A DNA stretch of 64,000 bases from JAFIEN01 sp051859505 (GCA_051859505.1 JBHYFN010000006.1:1-64000), one strand, 5' to 3'. Shown: positions 8,780 to 17,438, numbered from the stretch's first letter. Notes: a model not told the origin generated them from the sequence alone. Program-made: numbers and translations.

Positions 8780-9466
8780 CTAGGCTGTCGCCGGTATCGG
8801 CCAATCGACCACGCGCCAGGGTTTTTCGTAGCGCGTCAGGTGAATGCCCTCGGCAAGGGCGTGGGTGCGCCATGCCTGAAAGGCGGGGTCCGCCAGATGT
8901 GCCGTGACATAGGCTTTCAGATCCTCGGGGATGGGCAGGTCATAGCCTGCGATCCGCGCAGCGACCGGCGCGAAGAACGCATCGGCCACAGTATAGGCGC
9001 CGCACAGCCACGGCCCGCCCGAGAGGGCAAGGGCATGGCGCCAGATCGTGGCCAGCCGGGCAAGGTCGGCCTCAACCGCGGCGCTGACCGGCACATCCGC
9101 ATGGGCGGTGCAAAGGTTCATCGGGCAATCCTGCCGCAGGGCGGCAAAGCCGCTGTGCATCTCGCAGGCCAGGGTCCGGGCGAGGGCTCTGAGTCCGGGA
9201 TCCGCGGGCCAGTGCCCCGCCTCGGGGTGGCGGCTGGCAAGTTCCTCGGCGATGGCAAGGCTGTCGGACACCGCGATGCCTTCGGGCGTCAGCCAGGTGG
9301 GCACGGTGCGCGCGGGGGCATGTTCGGCCAACTGCTCTGCAACCGACGCGGTGCTGAAATCGACCGATCGGGTCACGACCGGCAGGCCGAACCTTTCGAA
9401 CATCAGCCAGCCGCGCAGGGACCAGCTGGAATAGGTGTAATTCCCGATCAGGAGCGTCGAGGTCAT
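8780..9466 (-). CDS. Glutathione S-transferase family protein
   Basis: 228 residues with a thioredoxin-like N-terminal domain and an all-helical C-terminal domain. The N-terminal Y-S-S-W-S-L-R (12-18) provides the likely catalytic serine that activates glutathione. The cis-Pro region (ARTVPTW) and the glutathione-binding SDSLAIAEEL follow. The substrate is unknown. It is 81 bases upstream of the isochorismatase gene on the same strand, so it could feed the same transcript, but the gap is larger than others in that operon. Confidence 0.88.
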   Translation of the reverse strand: MTSTLLIGNYTYSSWSLRGWLMFERFGLPVVTRSVDFSTASVAEQLAEHAPARTVPTWLTPEGIAVSDSLAIAEELASRHPEAGHWPADPGLRALARTLACEMHSGFAALRQDCPMNLCTAHADVPVSAAVEADLARLATIWRHALALSGGPWLCGAYTVADAFFAPVAARIAGYDLPIPEDLKAYVTAHLADPAFQAWRTHALAEGIHLTRYEKPWRVVDWPIPATA

Positions 9467-9532
9467 GGGAGTCTCCGGGTTTGTCCGGTCATCCGGTTCC
9501 GGTGGCCGGAAAACAGGTTGGATGGTCGGGCG

Positions 9533-10108
9533 TCAGGGTCGATGGTTCACCGCGCCTACCTGCCATCCCGTCGGCAGAATGGTCAACTGCGTCAGCGACA
9601 ACGGCTCGACCGGCTGGGCAAGAACCTCGGACGGGGCCATGGCGCGGGCGCGGCGCAGCTGGGTGAGGATGACGCCGAAATGCGCCACGACGATCAGGTC
9701 GTCGGGGCCGGGTGCGATCAATCGGTCGATGGCGGCATTGATCCGCGCCTCGGCCCCCCACCAGCTTTCGCCGCCGGGCGGGGCGGCGTCGCCCGGAGCC
9801 TCCCAGTAGCGGCGTGACAGATCGGGCCAGCCTTCGGCCACCTCGGACCATTGCATCCCGTCCCAAAGGCCGAAGTGGAATTCGCGCAGGTCGGGATCGT
9901 CGGGCAGGCGGGGCCTTTTGCCGGCGATGGCGGCGGCCGTCTGGCGCGCGCGGCCAAGCGTGGAGGAGATCACGGGCGCATCCGGGGGGAGGGCCTCGGA
10001 AAGCCTGCGCAATGCCCCCCGGTCCGACAGGTCGGCGGGCACGTCGCGCCAGCCGGTAAAGGCCTTCTGATGCGTTGGTCCGTGGCGCACCAGCCAAAGC
10101 CGTGTCAC
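9533..10108 (-). CDS. cobC: Histidine phosphatase, probable alpha-ribazole phosphatase
   Basis: 191 residues of the phosphoglycerate-mutase-like superfamily. The catalytic RHG motif is near the N-terminus (LVRHGPTHQ), with the acid/base Glu in LREFHFGLWDG and the second His in VVAHFG. The start is a GTG at 10108 that overlaps the cobU stop as GTGA, which is why the much longer upstream open frame is rejected. Overlap with cobU supports a role in the nucleotide-loop steps of cobalamin synthesis, removing the phosphate from alpha-ribazole phosphate. A general phosphatase role cannot be excluded. Confidence 0.75.
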   Translation of the reverse strand: MTRLWLVRHGPTHQKAFTGWRDVPADLSDRGALRRLSEALPPDAPVISSTLGRARQTAAAIAGKRPRLPDDPDLREFHFGLWDGMQWSEVAEGWPDLSRRYWEAPGDAAPPGGESWWGAEARINAAIDRLIAPGPDDLIVVAHFGVILTQLRRARAMAPSEVLAQPVEPLSLTQLTILPTGWQVGAVNHRP

Positions 10109-10629
10109 GGCAGCTGCCCCTTGAGCGTCAGCGGAAGCCCGGCCATGACCGCCACCACCAGATCGGCCCGAGCGGCAAGCCTTCGGTTCAGCCCGCCCTG
10201 CGCATTTCGAAACCTCCGGCCAAGCGGGGTGTCGGGGACGATGCCCTGACCCACCTCGTTCGAGACGATCACGACCGGCCCCGGACAGCGTTCCACCGCC
10301 GCCAGAAGTGCTGTCGCCGCAGGCTCGGGGTCGTGGTCGGCAAGGATCAGGTTGCTGAGCCACAGTGTCGCACAATCGATCAGAACGGCCTGGGACGGCG
10401 TGACCGTCGCCAGGGCGGAGGGCAGGTCGAAAGGCTCCTCGATCGTGTGCCATCCGGGGCCGCGCGTCTTGCGGTGACGCTCTGCCTTTGCGGCCATCTC
10501 AGCGTCGAAAAGCTGGGCGGTGGCGATATAGACCCTTTCCAGGCCTGTCCTGCCGACAAGGTTTTCGGCATAATCGGACTTGCCCGAGGCAGCGCCGCCC
10601 AGAACCAATGTGAGTTTCTGCAAGGTCAT
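10105..10629 (-). CDS. cobU: Adenosylcobinamide kinase / guanylyltransferase
   Basis: 174 residues. The P-loop GGAASGKS (11-18) is at the N-terminus, the guanylylated His lies in AERHRKTRG, and the family motif VSNEVGQGIVP is present. The enzyme phosphorylates adenosylcobinamide and then transfers GMP to it in late cobalamin assembly (also called cobP in aerobic-pathway organisms). The ATG at 10629 is preferred; an in-frame TTG further upstream would add ten residues before the P-loop strand that lack family character. It diverges from rpoH across 94 bases. Confidence 0.93.
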   Translation of the reverse strand: MTLQKLTLVLGGAASGKSDYAENLVGRTGLERVYIATAQLFDAEMAAKAERHRKTRGPGWHTIEEPFDLPSALATVTPSQAVLIDCATLWLSNLILADHDPEPAATALLAAVERCPGPVVIVSNEVGQGIVPDTPLGRRFRNAQGGLNRRLAARADLVVAVMAGLPLTLKGQLP

Positions 10630-10644
10630 TTCTGCGCTGCCATG

Positions 10645-10670
10645 TGATCCATCCCGCAAGAGGCTGCGTA
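10645..10670 (+). promoter_or_regulatory. Candidate ECF sigma (RpoE/ECF11-type) promoter of rpoH
   Basis: TGATCC (10645-10650) and CGTA (10667-10670) are separated by 16 bases, about 54 bases before the rpoH ATG. This resembles the -35/-10 pair used by Rhodobacter RpoE, the singlet-oxygen sigma factor known to drive rpoHII. The assignment rests on recalled consensus and is not tested. Confidence 0.5.
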
Positions 10671-10723
10671 TCCTACGTGAAGATCGAGCGAAGTCTCGTC
10701 CAGAACAATTAGGGGGAAATCGA

Positions 10724-11602
10724 ATGGCACTCGACGGTTTTTCGGATCAGACCCTGTCGCGCAAGGCGATGAAGGCAGAGCTTCTTGACGCGGAAACCGA
10801 GCTCCGCCTTGCCTATGCCTGGCGCGATCATCGGGACGAACAGGCCCTGCATCGATTGATCACCGCCTATATGCGCCTTGCGATTTCCATGGCCAGCAAG
10901 TTCCGCCGCTACGGCGCGCCGATGAACGACCTGATCCAGGAAGCATCGCTTGGCCTGATGAAGGCGGCGGACAAGTTCGATCCCGACCGGGGCGTGCGGT
11001 TTTCGACCTATGCGGTCTGGTGGATCAAGGCGTCGATCCAGGATTACGTCATGCGCAACTGGTCGATGGTGCGGACGGGGTCGACCTCGTCGCAGAAGTC
11101 TCTGTTCTTCAACATGCGCCGCGTGCAGGCCCGGATCGAGCGCGAGGCAGAGGCCGAGGGGCGCGTGCTGCCCGGGCATGAGCTGCGCCGGTTGATCGCG
11201 GAAGAGGTCGGCGTGCCGCTGGCGGATGTCGAGATGATGGAAGGCCGCCTGTCTGGCAGCGACTTCTCGCTCAACGCGATGCAATCCTCGTCGGAAGACG
11301 GGCGCGAGTGGATCGAGGCGCTTGAGGATGACGGGATGCAGGCGGCCGAGAAGGTCGAGAACAGCCACGACACCGAGACCTTGCGCCAGTGGCTTTTGAC
11401 AGCGCTGACATCGCTGAACGAGCGCGAGCGCTTCATCGTGCGCGAGCGCAAGCTGCGGGACGAGCCGAGGACGCTGGAATCGCTTGGCGATGAGCTTGGG
11501 CTGTCGAAAGAGCGGGTGCGGCAGCTTGAGGCGGCGGCCTTCGGCAAGATGCGCAAGAGCCTGGAGGCCCAATCGCGCGAAGTGCATCACTTCCTTGGAT
11601 AA
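10724..11602 (+). CDS. rpoH: RNA polymerase sigma-32 factor, RpoHII type
   Basis: 292 residues of the sigma-70 family. Region 2 contains the core-binding and -10 recognition segment (DLIQEASLGLMKAADKFDP...STYAVWWIKASIQDY), the RpoH box is QKSLFFN (124-130), and region 4 ends with SKERVRQLEAAAFGKMRK. The ATG at 10724 follows AGGGGGA at normal spacing; the open frame upstream has no family content. By recollection the sequence most resembles the RpoHII paralogue of Rhodobacter, which works in photo-oxidative and heat stress. The upstream TGATCC-N16-CGTA supports that. A palindromic hairpin follows 12 bases after the stop. Confidence 0.92.
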   Translation: MALDGFSDQTLSRKAMKAELLDAETELRLAYAWRDHRDEQALHRLITAYMRLAISMASKFRRYGAPMNDLIQEASLGLMKAADKFDPDRGVRFSTYAVWWIKASIQDYVMRNWSMVRTGSTSSQKSLFFNMRRVQARIEREAEAEGRVLPGHELRRLIAEEVGVPLADVEMMEGRLSGSDFSLNAMQSSSEDGREWIEALEDDGMQAAEKVENSHDTETLRQWLLTALTSLNERERFIVRERKLRDEPRTLESLGDELGLSKERVRQLEAAAFGKMRKSLEAQSREVHHFLG

Positions 11603-11614
11603 CCGGCGGTGACC

Positions 11615-11639
11615 GGCCGGAATTTGCAAAATTCCGGCC
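11615..11639. repeat. AATTT-core palindrome after rpoH
   Basis: GGCCGGAATTT-GCA-AAATTCCGGCC: 11-bp perfect arms around three bases, 12 bases after the rpoH stop and followed by a C-rich run. It is one of the family of A/T-core palindromes with varying GC arms in this window and a likely 3'-end hairpin or terminator. Confidence 0.85.
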
Positions 11640-11731
11640 CCCCCGCCCGTCGCGCTGCGCCTGCCTGTGCCGGGCGCCGTTGAACTCGGCCCCCTGGCGG
11701 TTTAGGTTTCCTCGGGAAAGATGAGGTCGCC

Positions 11732-12928
11732 ATGCTGTCGGGCCGACATATCCTGTTTGTCATCGGCGGCGGGATCGCGGCCTACAAGGCGCTTGAGACG
11801 ATCCGGCGCATGCGCGAGGCGGGGCTGCGGGTCACGCCTGTCCTGACCGCTGCGGGGGCGCAATTCATCACACCCCTCAGCGTTGCGGCCCTTTCGGGCA
11901 GCCCGGTGCATGAGGCGCTGTTCGACGTGACGAGCGAGGCCGAGATGGGCCATATTCAGCTGTCGCGCGCGGCCGATCTTGTCGTTGTGGCGCCGGCCAC
12001 GGCCGATCTGATGGCCAAGATGGCGAACGGGATCGCGAATGACCTTGCCTCGACGCTGCTACTGGCGACGGACAAGCGGGTGCTGATCGCGCCGGCGATG
12101 AATGTGCGCATGTGGCGGCATCCGGCGACGCAGCGCAATTTGGCCAAATTGCGCGGGGACGGTGTGTTGACCGTCGGGCCGAACGAAGGCGACATGGCCT
12201 GCGGCGAACATGGCCCCGGGCGCATGGCCGAGCCTGCCGAAATCCTGCAGGCCATCGGCCTTGCGCTGGGCGATGGGCCGCTTGCGGGGGTTCGGGCGCT
12301 GGTGACCTCGGGGCCGACGCATGAACCGATCGACCCGGTGCGCTTTATCGCCAACCGCTCATCCGGGGCGCAGGGCAGCGCCATTGCCGCCGCTCTGGCG
12401 GGTTTGGGTGCCGAGGTGGTCTTTGTCACAGGCCCGGCCAGCGTCCCGCCGCCGCAGGGCGTGGCCGTGGTGCTGGTCGAGACGGCGGCAGAGATGCTGG
12501 CCGCGAGCGAAGCGGCCTTGCCGGCCGATGTCGCGGTCTTTGCCGCCGCCGTGGCGGATTGGCATGTCGAGGGCGCCACTGATGCCAAGATCAAGAAGCG
12601 CCCGGGCGAGGTGCCGCATCTGAGGCTGTCGGAGAATCCGGATATCCTCGCGCTGATCTCGGGCCGCGCCGAGGGGCGCCCGCAACTGGTGATCGGCTTC
12701 GCGGCCGAGACGGAGGATGTTGTCGCGCATGCCACGGCGAAGCGGCTTCGCAAGGGGTGCGACTGGATCGTCGCCAATGACGTCTCGCCCGAGACCGGGA
12801 TCATGGGCGGCACCGAGAATGCCGTCACGCTGATCACCCCCGACGGGTCCGAAGCCTGGCCCCGCATGCCCAAGGCACAGGTGGCCGGGCAGCTGGCCGC
12901 GCGGATCGCGCAGGCGCTGGGCCGCTGA
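11732..12928 (+). CDS. coaBC: Bifunctional phosphopantothenoylcysteine decarboxylase/synthetase
   Basis: 398 residues in two domains. The N-terminal CoaC flavoprotein (about 1-180) has GGGIAAYKALE, the FMN-binding PATADLMAKMANGIANDL, AMNVRMW, and the active-site Cys 157 in GDMACGEHG. The C-terminal CoaB part (about 187-398) starts VRALVTSGPTHEPIDPVRFI with NRSSG. It makes 4'-phosphopantetheine from phosphopantothenate and cysteine for coenzyme A. A GATGAGG ribosome site precedes the ATG. The stop overlaps the dut start. A perfect 22-base palindrome lies within the coding sequence at 12133-12154. Confidence 0.95.
   Translation: MLSGRHILFVIGGGIAAYKALETIRRMREAGLRVTPVLTAAGAQFITPLSVAALSGSPVHEALFDVTSEAEMGHIQLSRAADLVVVAPATADLMAKMANGIANDLASTLLLATDKRVLIAPAMNVRMWRHPATQRNLAKLRGDGVLTVGPNEGDMACGEHGPGRMAEPAEILQAIGLALGDGPLAGVRALVTSGPTHEPIDPVRFIANRSSGAQGSAIAAALAGLGAEVVFVTGPASVPPPQGVAVVLVETAAEMLAASEAALPADVAVFAAAVADWHVEGATDAKIKKRPGEVPHLRLSENPDILALISGRAEGRPQLVIGFAAETEDVVAHATAKRLRKGCDWIVANDVSPETGIMGGTENAVTLITPDGSEAWPRMPKAQVAGQLAARIAQALGR
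12133..12154. repeat. AATTT-core palindrome inside coaBC
   Basis: GCGCAATTTGGCCAAATTGCGC is a perfect 22-base palindrome with the same core as the intergenic copies, here encoding part of the CoaC domain (Q-R-N-L-A-K-L-R). The match is exact but being inside a gene it may be coincidental. Confidence 0.7.
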
Positions 12929-13434
12929 TGATGGCTGCGGGCGCGGGCCCTTCGCCGCTGGTTTCGCTGTGTTGGCTGCCCGAGGCCGACCGGACCCTTC
13001 CCCTGCCCAGCTATCAGACCGCCGGTGCCGCCGGTGCCGATATCGCGGCCAATTTTCCGCCCGGTCAGCGGGAGGACGGGCTCACGCTGGCGCCCGGAGC
13101 GCGGGCTCTGGTGCCGACCGGGCTGCGCGTTGCGATCCCGGCCGGATACGAGGCCCAGATCCGCCCGCGTTCGGGCCTTGCGCTGAAGCACGGGATCACC
13201 CTGATGAATGCCCCCGGCACCATCGACAGCGATTACCGGGGCGCGCTGGGGGTGATCCTGTTCAACACCGGCGCCGCGCCGTTCCGCATCGCCCATGGTG
13301 ACAGGATCGCCCAGATGGTCGTGGCACCCGTGGTGCAGGCCGCCTTCGCGCTGGTCGAGGGCCTTGACGAAACGGATCGCGGCGCGGGCGGGTTCGGCTC
13401 GACAGGTCTTCGCGGGGAGGGGGGCGGCGCATGA
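12928..13434 (+). CDS. dut: Deoxyuridine 5'-triphosphate nucleotidohydrolase
   Basis: 168 residues, a trimeric dUTPase that converts dUTP to dUMP and keeps uracil out of DNA. The five motifs are present: AGADIAAN, RPRSGLA, GTIDSDYRGALGVILFN with the catalytic Asp, RIAQMVV, and the flexible C-terminal RGAGGFGSTG. The start overlaps the coaBC stop by one base and its own stop overlaps the next gene as ATGA, so the three genes form one transcript. The coaBC-dut pairing is common in bacteria. Confidence 0.95.
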   Translation: MMAAGAGPSPLVSLCWLPEADRTLPLPSYQTAGAAGADIAANFPPGQREDGLTLAPGARALVPTGLRVAIPAGYEAQIRPRSGLALKHGITLMNAPGTIDSDYRGALGVILFNTGAAPFRIAHGDRIAQMVVAPVVQAAFALVEGLDETDRGAGGFGSTGLRGEGGGA

Positions 13435-14519
13435 TCGTCGTGGCCGTCATGGCGGCGACGATCTGGGGCATCGGGGCCGCCATGGGCGCGCCCACGCGCA
13501 TCCGGCGCAACATGCTTGTGGCCCTGTTTCTGGCCGTGCTCTTCGTGCAGTTCACCTTGCCGGACGGCCATCCCCTGCGCGAGGCGACGGGCAGCGACCC
13601 GGCCCTCTGGCTTTTGATCGGGGGATTTGCCCTTGTCATCTGGGCCTACCGCAAGGGGCTTTCGGCCCTGCGGGACAGCGCCCGGAGGACAGAAGAGGCC
13701 GAAGCATCCGAGGCTGTGGACATGGCTTCCCCATCGGGCGAATTCTCGGAGGCAGAGCTCGAGCGCAGCGCCCGTCACATCATCCTGCACGAGATCGGCG
13801 GCCCCGGGCAGCGCGCTTTGAAGCAGGCGAAGGTTCTGGTCATCGGGGCGGGCGGGCTGGGCTCGCCCGCGCTATTGTACCTTGCGGCGGCGGGGGTGGG
13901 CACGATCGGGGTCATCGACGATGACGATGTCGAAAGCTCGAACCTGCAGCGCCAGGTCATCCATCAGGCCCGGTCTGTCGGCGAGCCGAAGGTCATCTCG
14001 GCCGCGGTGGCGATGACGGCGCAGAACCCCTTTGTCATCGTGAGGCCCTACAACCGCCGCCTGACGCCCGAGATCGCCGCCGACCTGTTCGAAGACTATG
14101 ACCTGATCCTTGACGGATCCGACAATTTCGCCACGCGCTATCTTGTGAATGAAACCGCCGTCCGTCTGGGCAAGCCGCTGATCGCCGCGGCCCTGACCCA
14201 ATGGGAAGGGCAGATCAGCCTCTACCACCCGGCCAGCGGAACGCCCTGTTATGCCTGTGTCTTTCCCGAACCACCCGCGCCCGAGCTTGTGCCCAGCTGT
14301 GCCGAAGCGGGTGTTCTGGGGCCATTGCCCGGGGTCATCGGCGCGATGATGGCGGCAGAGGCGGTCAAGGCCATCACCGGCGCGGGCGAGGGGTTGCGCG
14401 GGCGGATCCTGATCTACGACGCGCTTTACGCCGAGACGCGGATCATCACCGCCGCAAAGCGGGCGGATTGCCCCGTCTGTGGACCGGCGGCCACCCGACC
14501 CATCGAACCCGCGGCGTGA
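13431..14519 (+). CDS. moeB: MoeB/ThiF-type adenylyltransferase with N-terminal membrane segments
   Basis: 362 residues. Residues 108-362 are an E1-like adenylyltransferase: nucleotide-binding GAGGLG (139-144), the Asp of IDDDDVESSNLQRQ with its arginine, and paired zinc cysteines CYAC and CPVC. It should activate the C-terminus of a sulfur carrier (MoaD or ThiS type) for molybdopterin or thiamine synthesis. Unusually, residues 1-74 hold three hydrophobic stretches (about 1-18, 28-43, 58-72) that would anchor it to the inner membrane, followed by an acidic linker. The start overlaps dut by ATGA. I believe this layout recurs in Rhodobacterales, but which carrier it serves is not visible here. 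Confidence 0.87.
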   Translation: MIVVAVMAATIWGIGAAMGAPTRIRRNMLVALFLAVLFVQFTLPDGHPLREATGSDPALWLLIGGFALVIWAYRKGLSALRDSARRTEEAEASEAVDMASPSGEFSEAELERSARHIILHEIGGPGQRALKQAKVLVIGAGGLGSPALLYLAAAGVGTIGVIDDDDVESSNLQRQVIHQARSVGEPKVISAAVAMTAQNPFVIVRPYNRRLTPEIAADLFEDYDLILDGSDNFATRYLVNETAVRLGKPLIAAALTQWEGQISLYHPASGTPCYACVFPEPPAPELVPSCAEAGVLGPLPGVIGAMMAAEAVKAITGAGEGLRGRILIYDALYAETRIITAAKRADCPVCGPAATRPIEPAA

Positions 14520-14574
14520 AGCGACCGCATCATCACGCCGGACGGCCCCCGAAAACCGAAAGAGGAAGATCCGA

Positions 14575-16602
14575 ATGACAAACCCGCTGCTTGCCGATTG
14601 GGAAACTCCGTTCGGGCTGCCGCCCTTCGACAGCATCGAGGACGATCACATCCTGCCCGCGGTCGAGGCCGCGATGGACGAGGCGCGCGCCGGCATCAAG
14701 GCCATCGCCGAGGCAACAGAGCCGCCCGATTTCGCCAATACGATCGAGGCGCTGGAGCTAGCCGACCTTCGGCTTGGTCAGGTGCTTTCCGCCTTCTGGA
14801 CCCTTGCCTCTGCCGACAGCACCCCGGCGCGCGAAGCGATCCAGCGCGATCTTGCGCCCAAGCTGTCGGCATTCTCGTCCGAGATCACGTCGAACCGAAA
14901 GCTCTTTGCGCGGATCGAGGTGCTTTGGGAACAGCGGGACCAGCTGGATCTGACGCCCGAACAGGCGCGCGTGCTGTTGGTCGCGCGGCGCGGCTTCCTG
15001 CGGGCGGGCGCAGCGCTTGAAGGCGCCGCCTCGGACCGGATGAAGGAGATCACCTCGCGCCTCGCCGTTCTGGGCACAAGCTTCACGCAGAACCTGCTGA
15101 AGGATGAGCGTGACTGGGCGATGCCGCTGTCGGAGGCGGATCTTGAGGGGCTTCCGGATTTCGTGGTGGCCACGGCCCGCGCCGCCGGTGCCGAGAGGGG
15201 GGCGAAAGGCCCGGTCGTGACCCTGTCGCGGTCGCTGATCGTGCCGTTCCTGCAATACGCGCCCGACCGCGCCCTGCGGCGCAAGGCCTATGAAGCTTGG
15301 GTCGCGCGTGGCGCGAACGGGGGCGAGACCGACAATCGCGCGATTGCCGCCGAAACGCTGGCGCTTCGCCAAGAAAGGGCGGGTTTGCTGGGATACGCCA
15401 GTTTCGCGGCCTACAAGCTGGAACCCGAGATGGCGGGCACCCCGGATGCGGTGCGCGATCTTCTGATGCAGGTCTGGCAGCCCGCCCGCGCGGCCGCAGA
15501 GGCCGATGCAGCGCGGCTGGAAGCGCGGTTGAGGGCCGATGGCCATGCGGGGCCGCTGGAGCCCTGGGATTGGCATTACTACAGCGAAAAGCGCCGCAAG
15601 GAGGAATTCGACCTTGATGAGGCGGTGCTCAAGCCGTTCTTCCAGCTCGATCGCATGATCGAGGCCGCCTTCGCCTGTGCCACGCGCCTGTTCAACCTTG
15701 ACTTCACACCTGTCGAGGCGCCGCGCTATCATCCCGATGTGCGGATCTGGGAGGTGACCCGGAACGGCGAGCATCTGGCCGTCTTCATGGGCGATTACTT
15801 CGCCCGCGCCTCGAAACGGTCGGGGGCATGGTGTTCGGCGCTTCGCGCGCAGCAGCGTCTGGCGGGCGATCTGCGGCCGCATGTCGTCAATGTCTGCAAT
15901 TTCGCCAGACCGGCCGAGGGGGAACCGGCGCTTCTGTCCTTCGATGATGCGCGGACCCTGTTTCACGAATTCGGCCATGCGCTGCACCAGATGCTGTCGG
16001 ATGTGACCTATCCGTCGATCTCGGGCACCTCGGTCGCGCGCGATTTCGTGGAACTGCCCAGCCAGCTCTACGAACATTGGCTGACGGTGCCCGAAGTGCT
16101 GGCCGAATACGCGACCCATGCAAGGACGGGCGAGGCCATGCCGAAGGATCTGCTTGACCGGGTGCTTGCCGGGCAAAGCTATGACATGGGGTTTCAGACG
16201 GTCGAATATGTCGCCTCGGCACTGGTCGATCTGGACTTTCATTCCGGCCCCGCGCCTGCCGATCCGGTGCAAAGGCAGGCTGAAGTGCTTGAGGGGATTG
16301 GGATGCCGCGCGCCATCTCGATGCGCCACGCAACCCCGCATTTCGCCCATGTCTTTGCCGGCGACGGCTATTCCTCGGGCTATTACAGCTACATGTGGTC
16401 CGAGGTCATGGATGCCGACGCCTTCGCCGCCTTCGAAGAGGCCGGAGATCCGTTTGACCCGGAGCTTGCCCGCAGACTCGAGCAGACCATCCTTTCAACC
16501 GGCGGATCCGAGGATGCGGCCGTTCTCTACGATCGGTTCCGGGGGCGTCAGCCGGGGGTCGAACCCCTGCTCAAGGGGCGGGGGCTTCTGGGTGCTGCGT
16601 AG
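14575..16602 (+). CDS. M3-family metallopeptidase (Dcp/oligopeptidase A-like)
   Basis: 675 residues, cytoplasmic, no signal peptide. The zinc motif HEFGH is at 464-468, and the third ligand Glu follows in DFVELPSQLYEHW. The N-terminus (NPLLADWETPFGLPPFDSIEDDH) is typical of peptidyl-dipeptidase Dcp and oligopeptidase A, whose length it matches. It trims short peptides. The ATG at 14575 is preceded by AGAGGAAG at good spacing; the open frame further upstream overlaps moeB and is not credible. Confidence 0.93.
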   Translation: MTNPLLADWETPFGLPPFDSIEDDHILPAVEAAMDEARAGIKAIAEATEPPDFANTIEALELADLRLGQVLSAFWTLASADSTPAREAIQRDLAPKLSAFSSEITSNRKLFARIEVLWEQRDQLDLTPEQARVLLVARRGFLRAGAALEGAASDRMKEITSRLAVLGTSFTQNLLKDERDWAMPLSEADLEGLPDFVVATARAAGAERGAKGPVVTLSRSLIVPFLQYAPDRALRRKAYEAWVARGANGGETDNRAIAAETLALRQERAGLLGYASFAAYKLEPEMAGTPDAVRDLLMQVWQPARAAAEADAARLEARLRADGHAGPLEPWDWHYYSEKRRKEEFDLDEAVLKPFFQLDRMIEAAFACATRLFNLDFTPVEAPRYHPDVRIWEVTRNGEHLAVFMGDYFARASKRSGAWCSALRAQQRLAGDLRPHVVNVCNFARPAEGEPALLSFDDARTLFHEFGHALHQMLSDVTYPSISGTSVARDFVELPSQLYEHWLTVPEVLAEYATHARTGEAMPKDLLDRVLAGQSYDMGFQTVEYVASALVDLDFHSGPAPADPVQRQAEVLEGIGMPRAISMRHATPHFAHVFAGDGYSSGYYSYMWSEVMDADAFAAFEEAGDPFDPELARRLEQTILSTGGSEDAAVLYDRFRGRQPGVEPLLKGRGLLGAA

Positions 16603-16623
16603 GATCTGGCGCGGCCGGTCGGG

Positions 16624-17391
16624 TCAGTCGGCCCCTTCGCCGGGCAGAAGGCCCCAGACCGCCGCCGCGGGCGCCCAACCGCGGTAGCCCCCCACCGAGA
16701 GACGGCACCAGCCCTCTTCGCAATCGCCGAGGCGGGCGATCACCCCGGCTTCGAGCAAGGCCGTCTCGGGTGCCCCGTCCTGCGGACGGGACCGGAGCGG
16801 CAGCAGGTCTTCGTTCACGATGACGGTGCGCGTGCCCGAAAGCAGCGAGTAATGCACCCAGCCGCCCATTCCTTCGTGATCCTGCACCCGACGCCAATGA
16901 CCGAACTCGGCGGTGATCTGCAACGGCATGTTCTCGCGCGTGTAGACCCAGTCGATCTTGTGGCTCAGTGACGGGCCGCGCCGCACGTTGCCCTCGCTCG
17001 ACTTGAGCGAGACGAAGCGCGGCAGAGGCAGTCCGGTCTCGGGTCCGATCCCGGGATCGCGCGAGACGCGCGCTTCGACAACGCCTTCGGGCAGGTCGGT
17101 TTCCGAAAGCACCGGCGCTGCGGCCAGAACCGAGGGTGCAGGAAAATCCGCCGCCTCGGGCAGGGCCGCGTTCTGGGCAAGTGCTGCCGCCAGGGCGAGA
17201 TCGGCGTCGGAGACAAGGGCTTCGGGCCGTGCTTCGGGGCGCAACCCGGCCCAGACGGCCGGCTCTGTCACAAGATCTGTGGCGGGGTCCGCTTCGCCAT
17301 CCTCGGCCATAGCGGGAAAGGCGGCGACAAGGGCAATCACGCCCAAGGTCGCCGGACGCACCAACCGTCGGAATTGCGGGACGCTGCCCAT
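16624..17391 (-). CDS. Secreted SH3-domain protein
   Basis: 255 residues with a Sec signal peptide (about 1-29, ending FPAMA-ED) and an Ala/Pro-rich spacer. Two bacterial SH3-like domains follow: one around EGNVRRGPSLSHKIDWVYTR...GGWVHYSLLSG and one ending ...GYRGWAPAAAVWGL. The family (SH3_4) occurs in envelope and cell-wall proteins. The ATG at 17391 is preceded by GGAGG; the frame upstream of it lacks signal-peptide character. It diverges from the hydroxyacid dehydrogenase gene. Confidence 0.85.
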   Translation of the reverse strand: MGSVPQFRRLVRPATLGVIALVAAFPAMAEDGEADPATDLVTEPAVWAGLRPEARPEALVSDADLALAAALAQNAALPEAADFPAPSVLAAAPVLSETDLPEGVVEARVSRDPGIGPETGLPLPRFVSLKSSEGNVRRGPSLSHKIDWVYTRENMPLQITAEFGHWRRVQDHEGMGGWVHYSLLSGTRTVIVNEDLLPLRSRPQDGAPETALLEAGVIARLGDCEEGWCRLSVGGYRGWAPAAAVWGLLPGEGAD

Positions 17392-17438
17392 GCCTTTCGC
17401 CTCCGCGCGCGTGTTGTTCTTGTGATCCCCGCGCTGCA

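Noticed and set aside
9498..9512. TTCCGG-TGG-CCGGAA hairpin after the cobC-like gene
   Set aside because: Short 6-bp stem with no T-tract in the gene's direction; too weak to call a terminator.
13048..13063. GGCCAATTTTCCGCC half-palindrome in dut
   Set aside because: Only one arm resembles the repeat family; explained by coding sequence.
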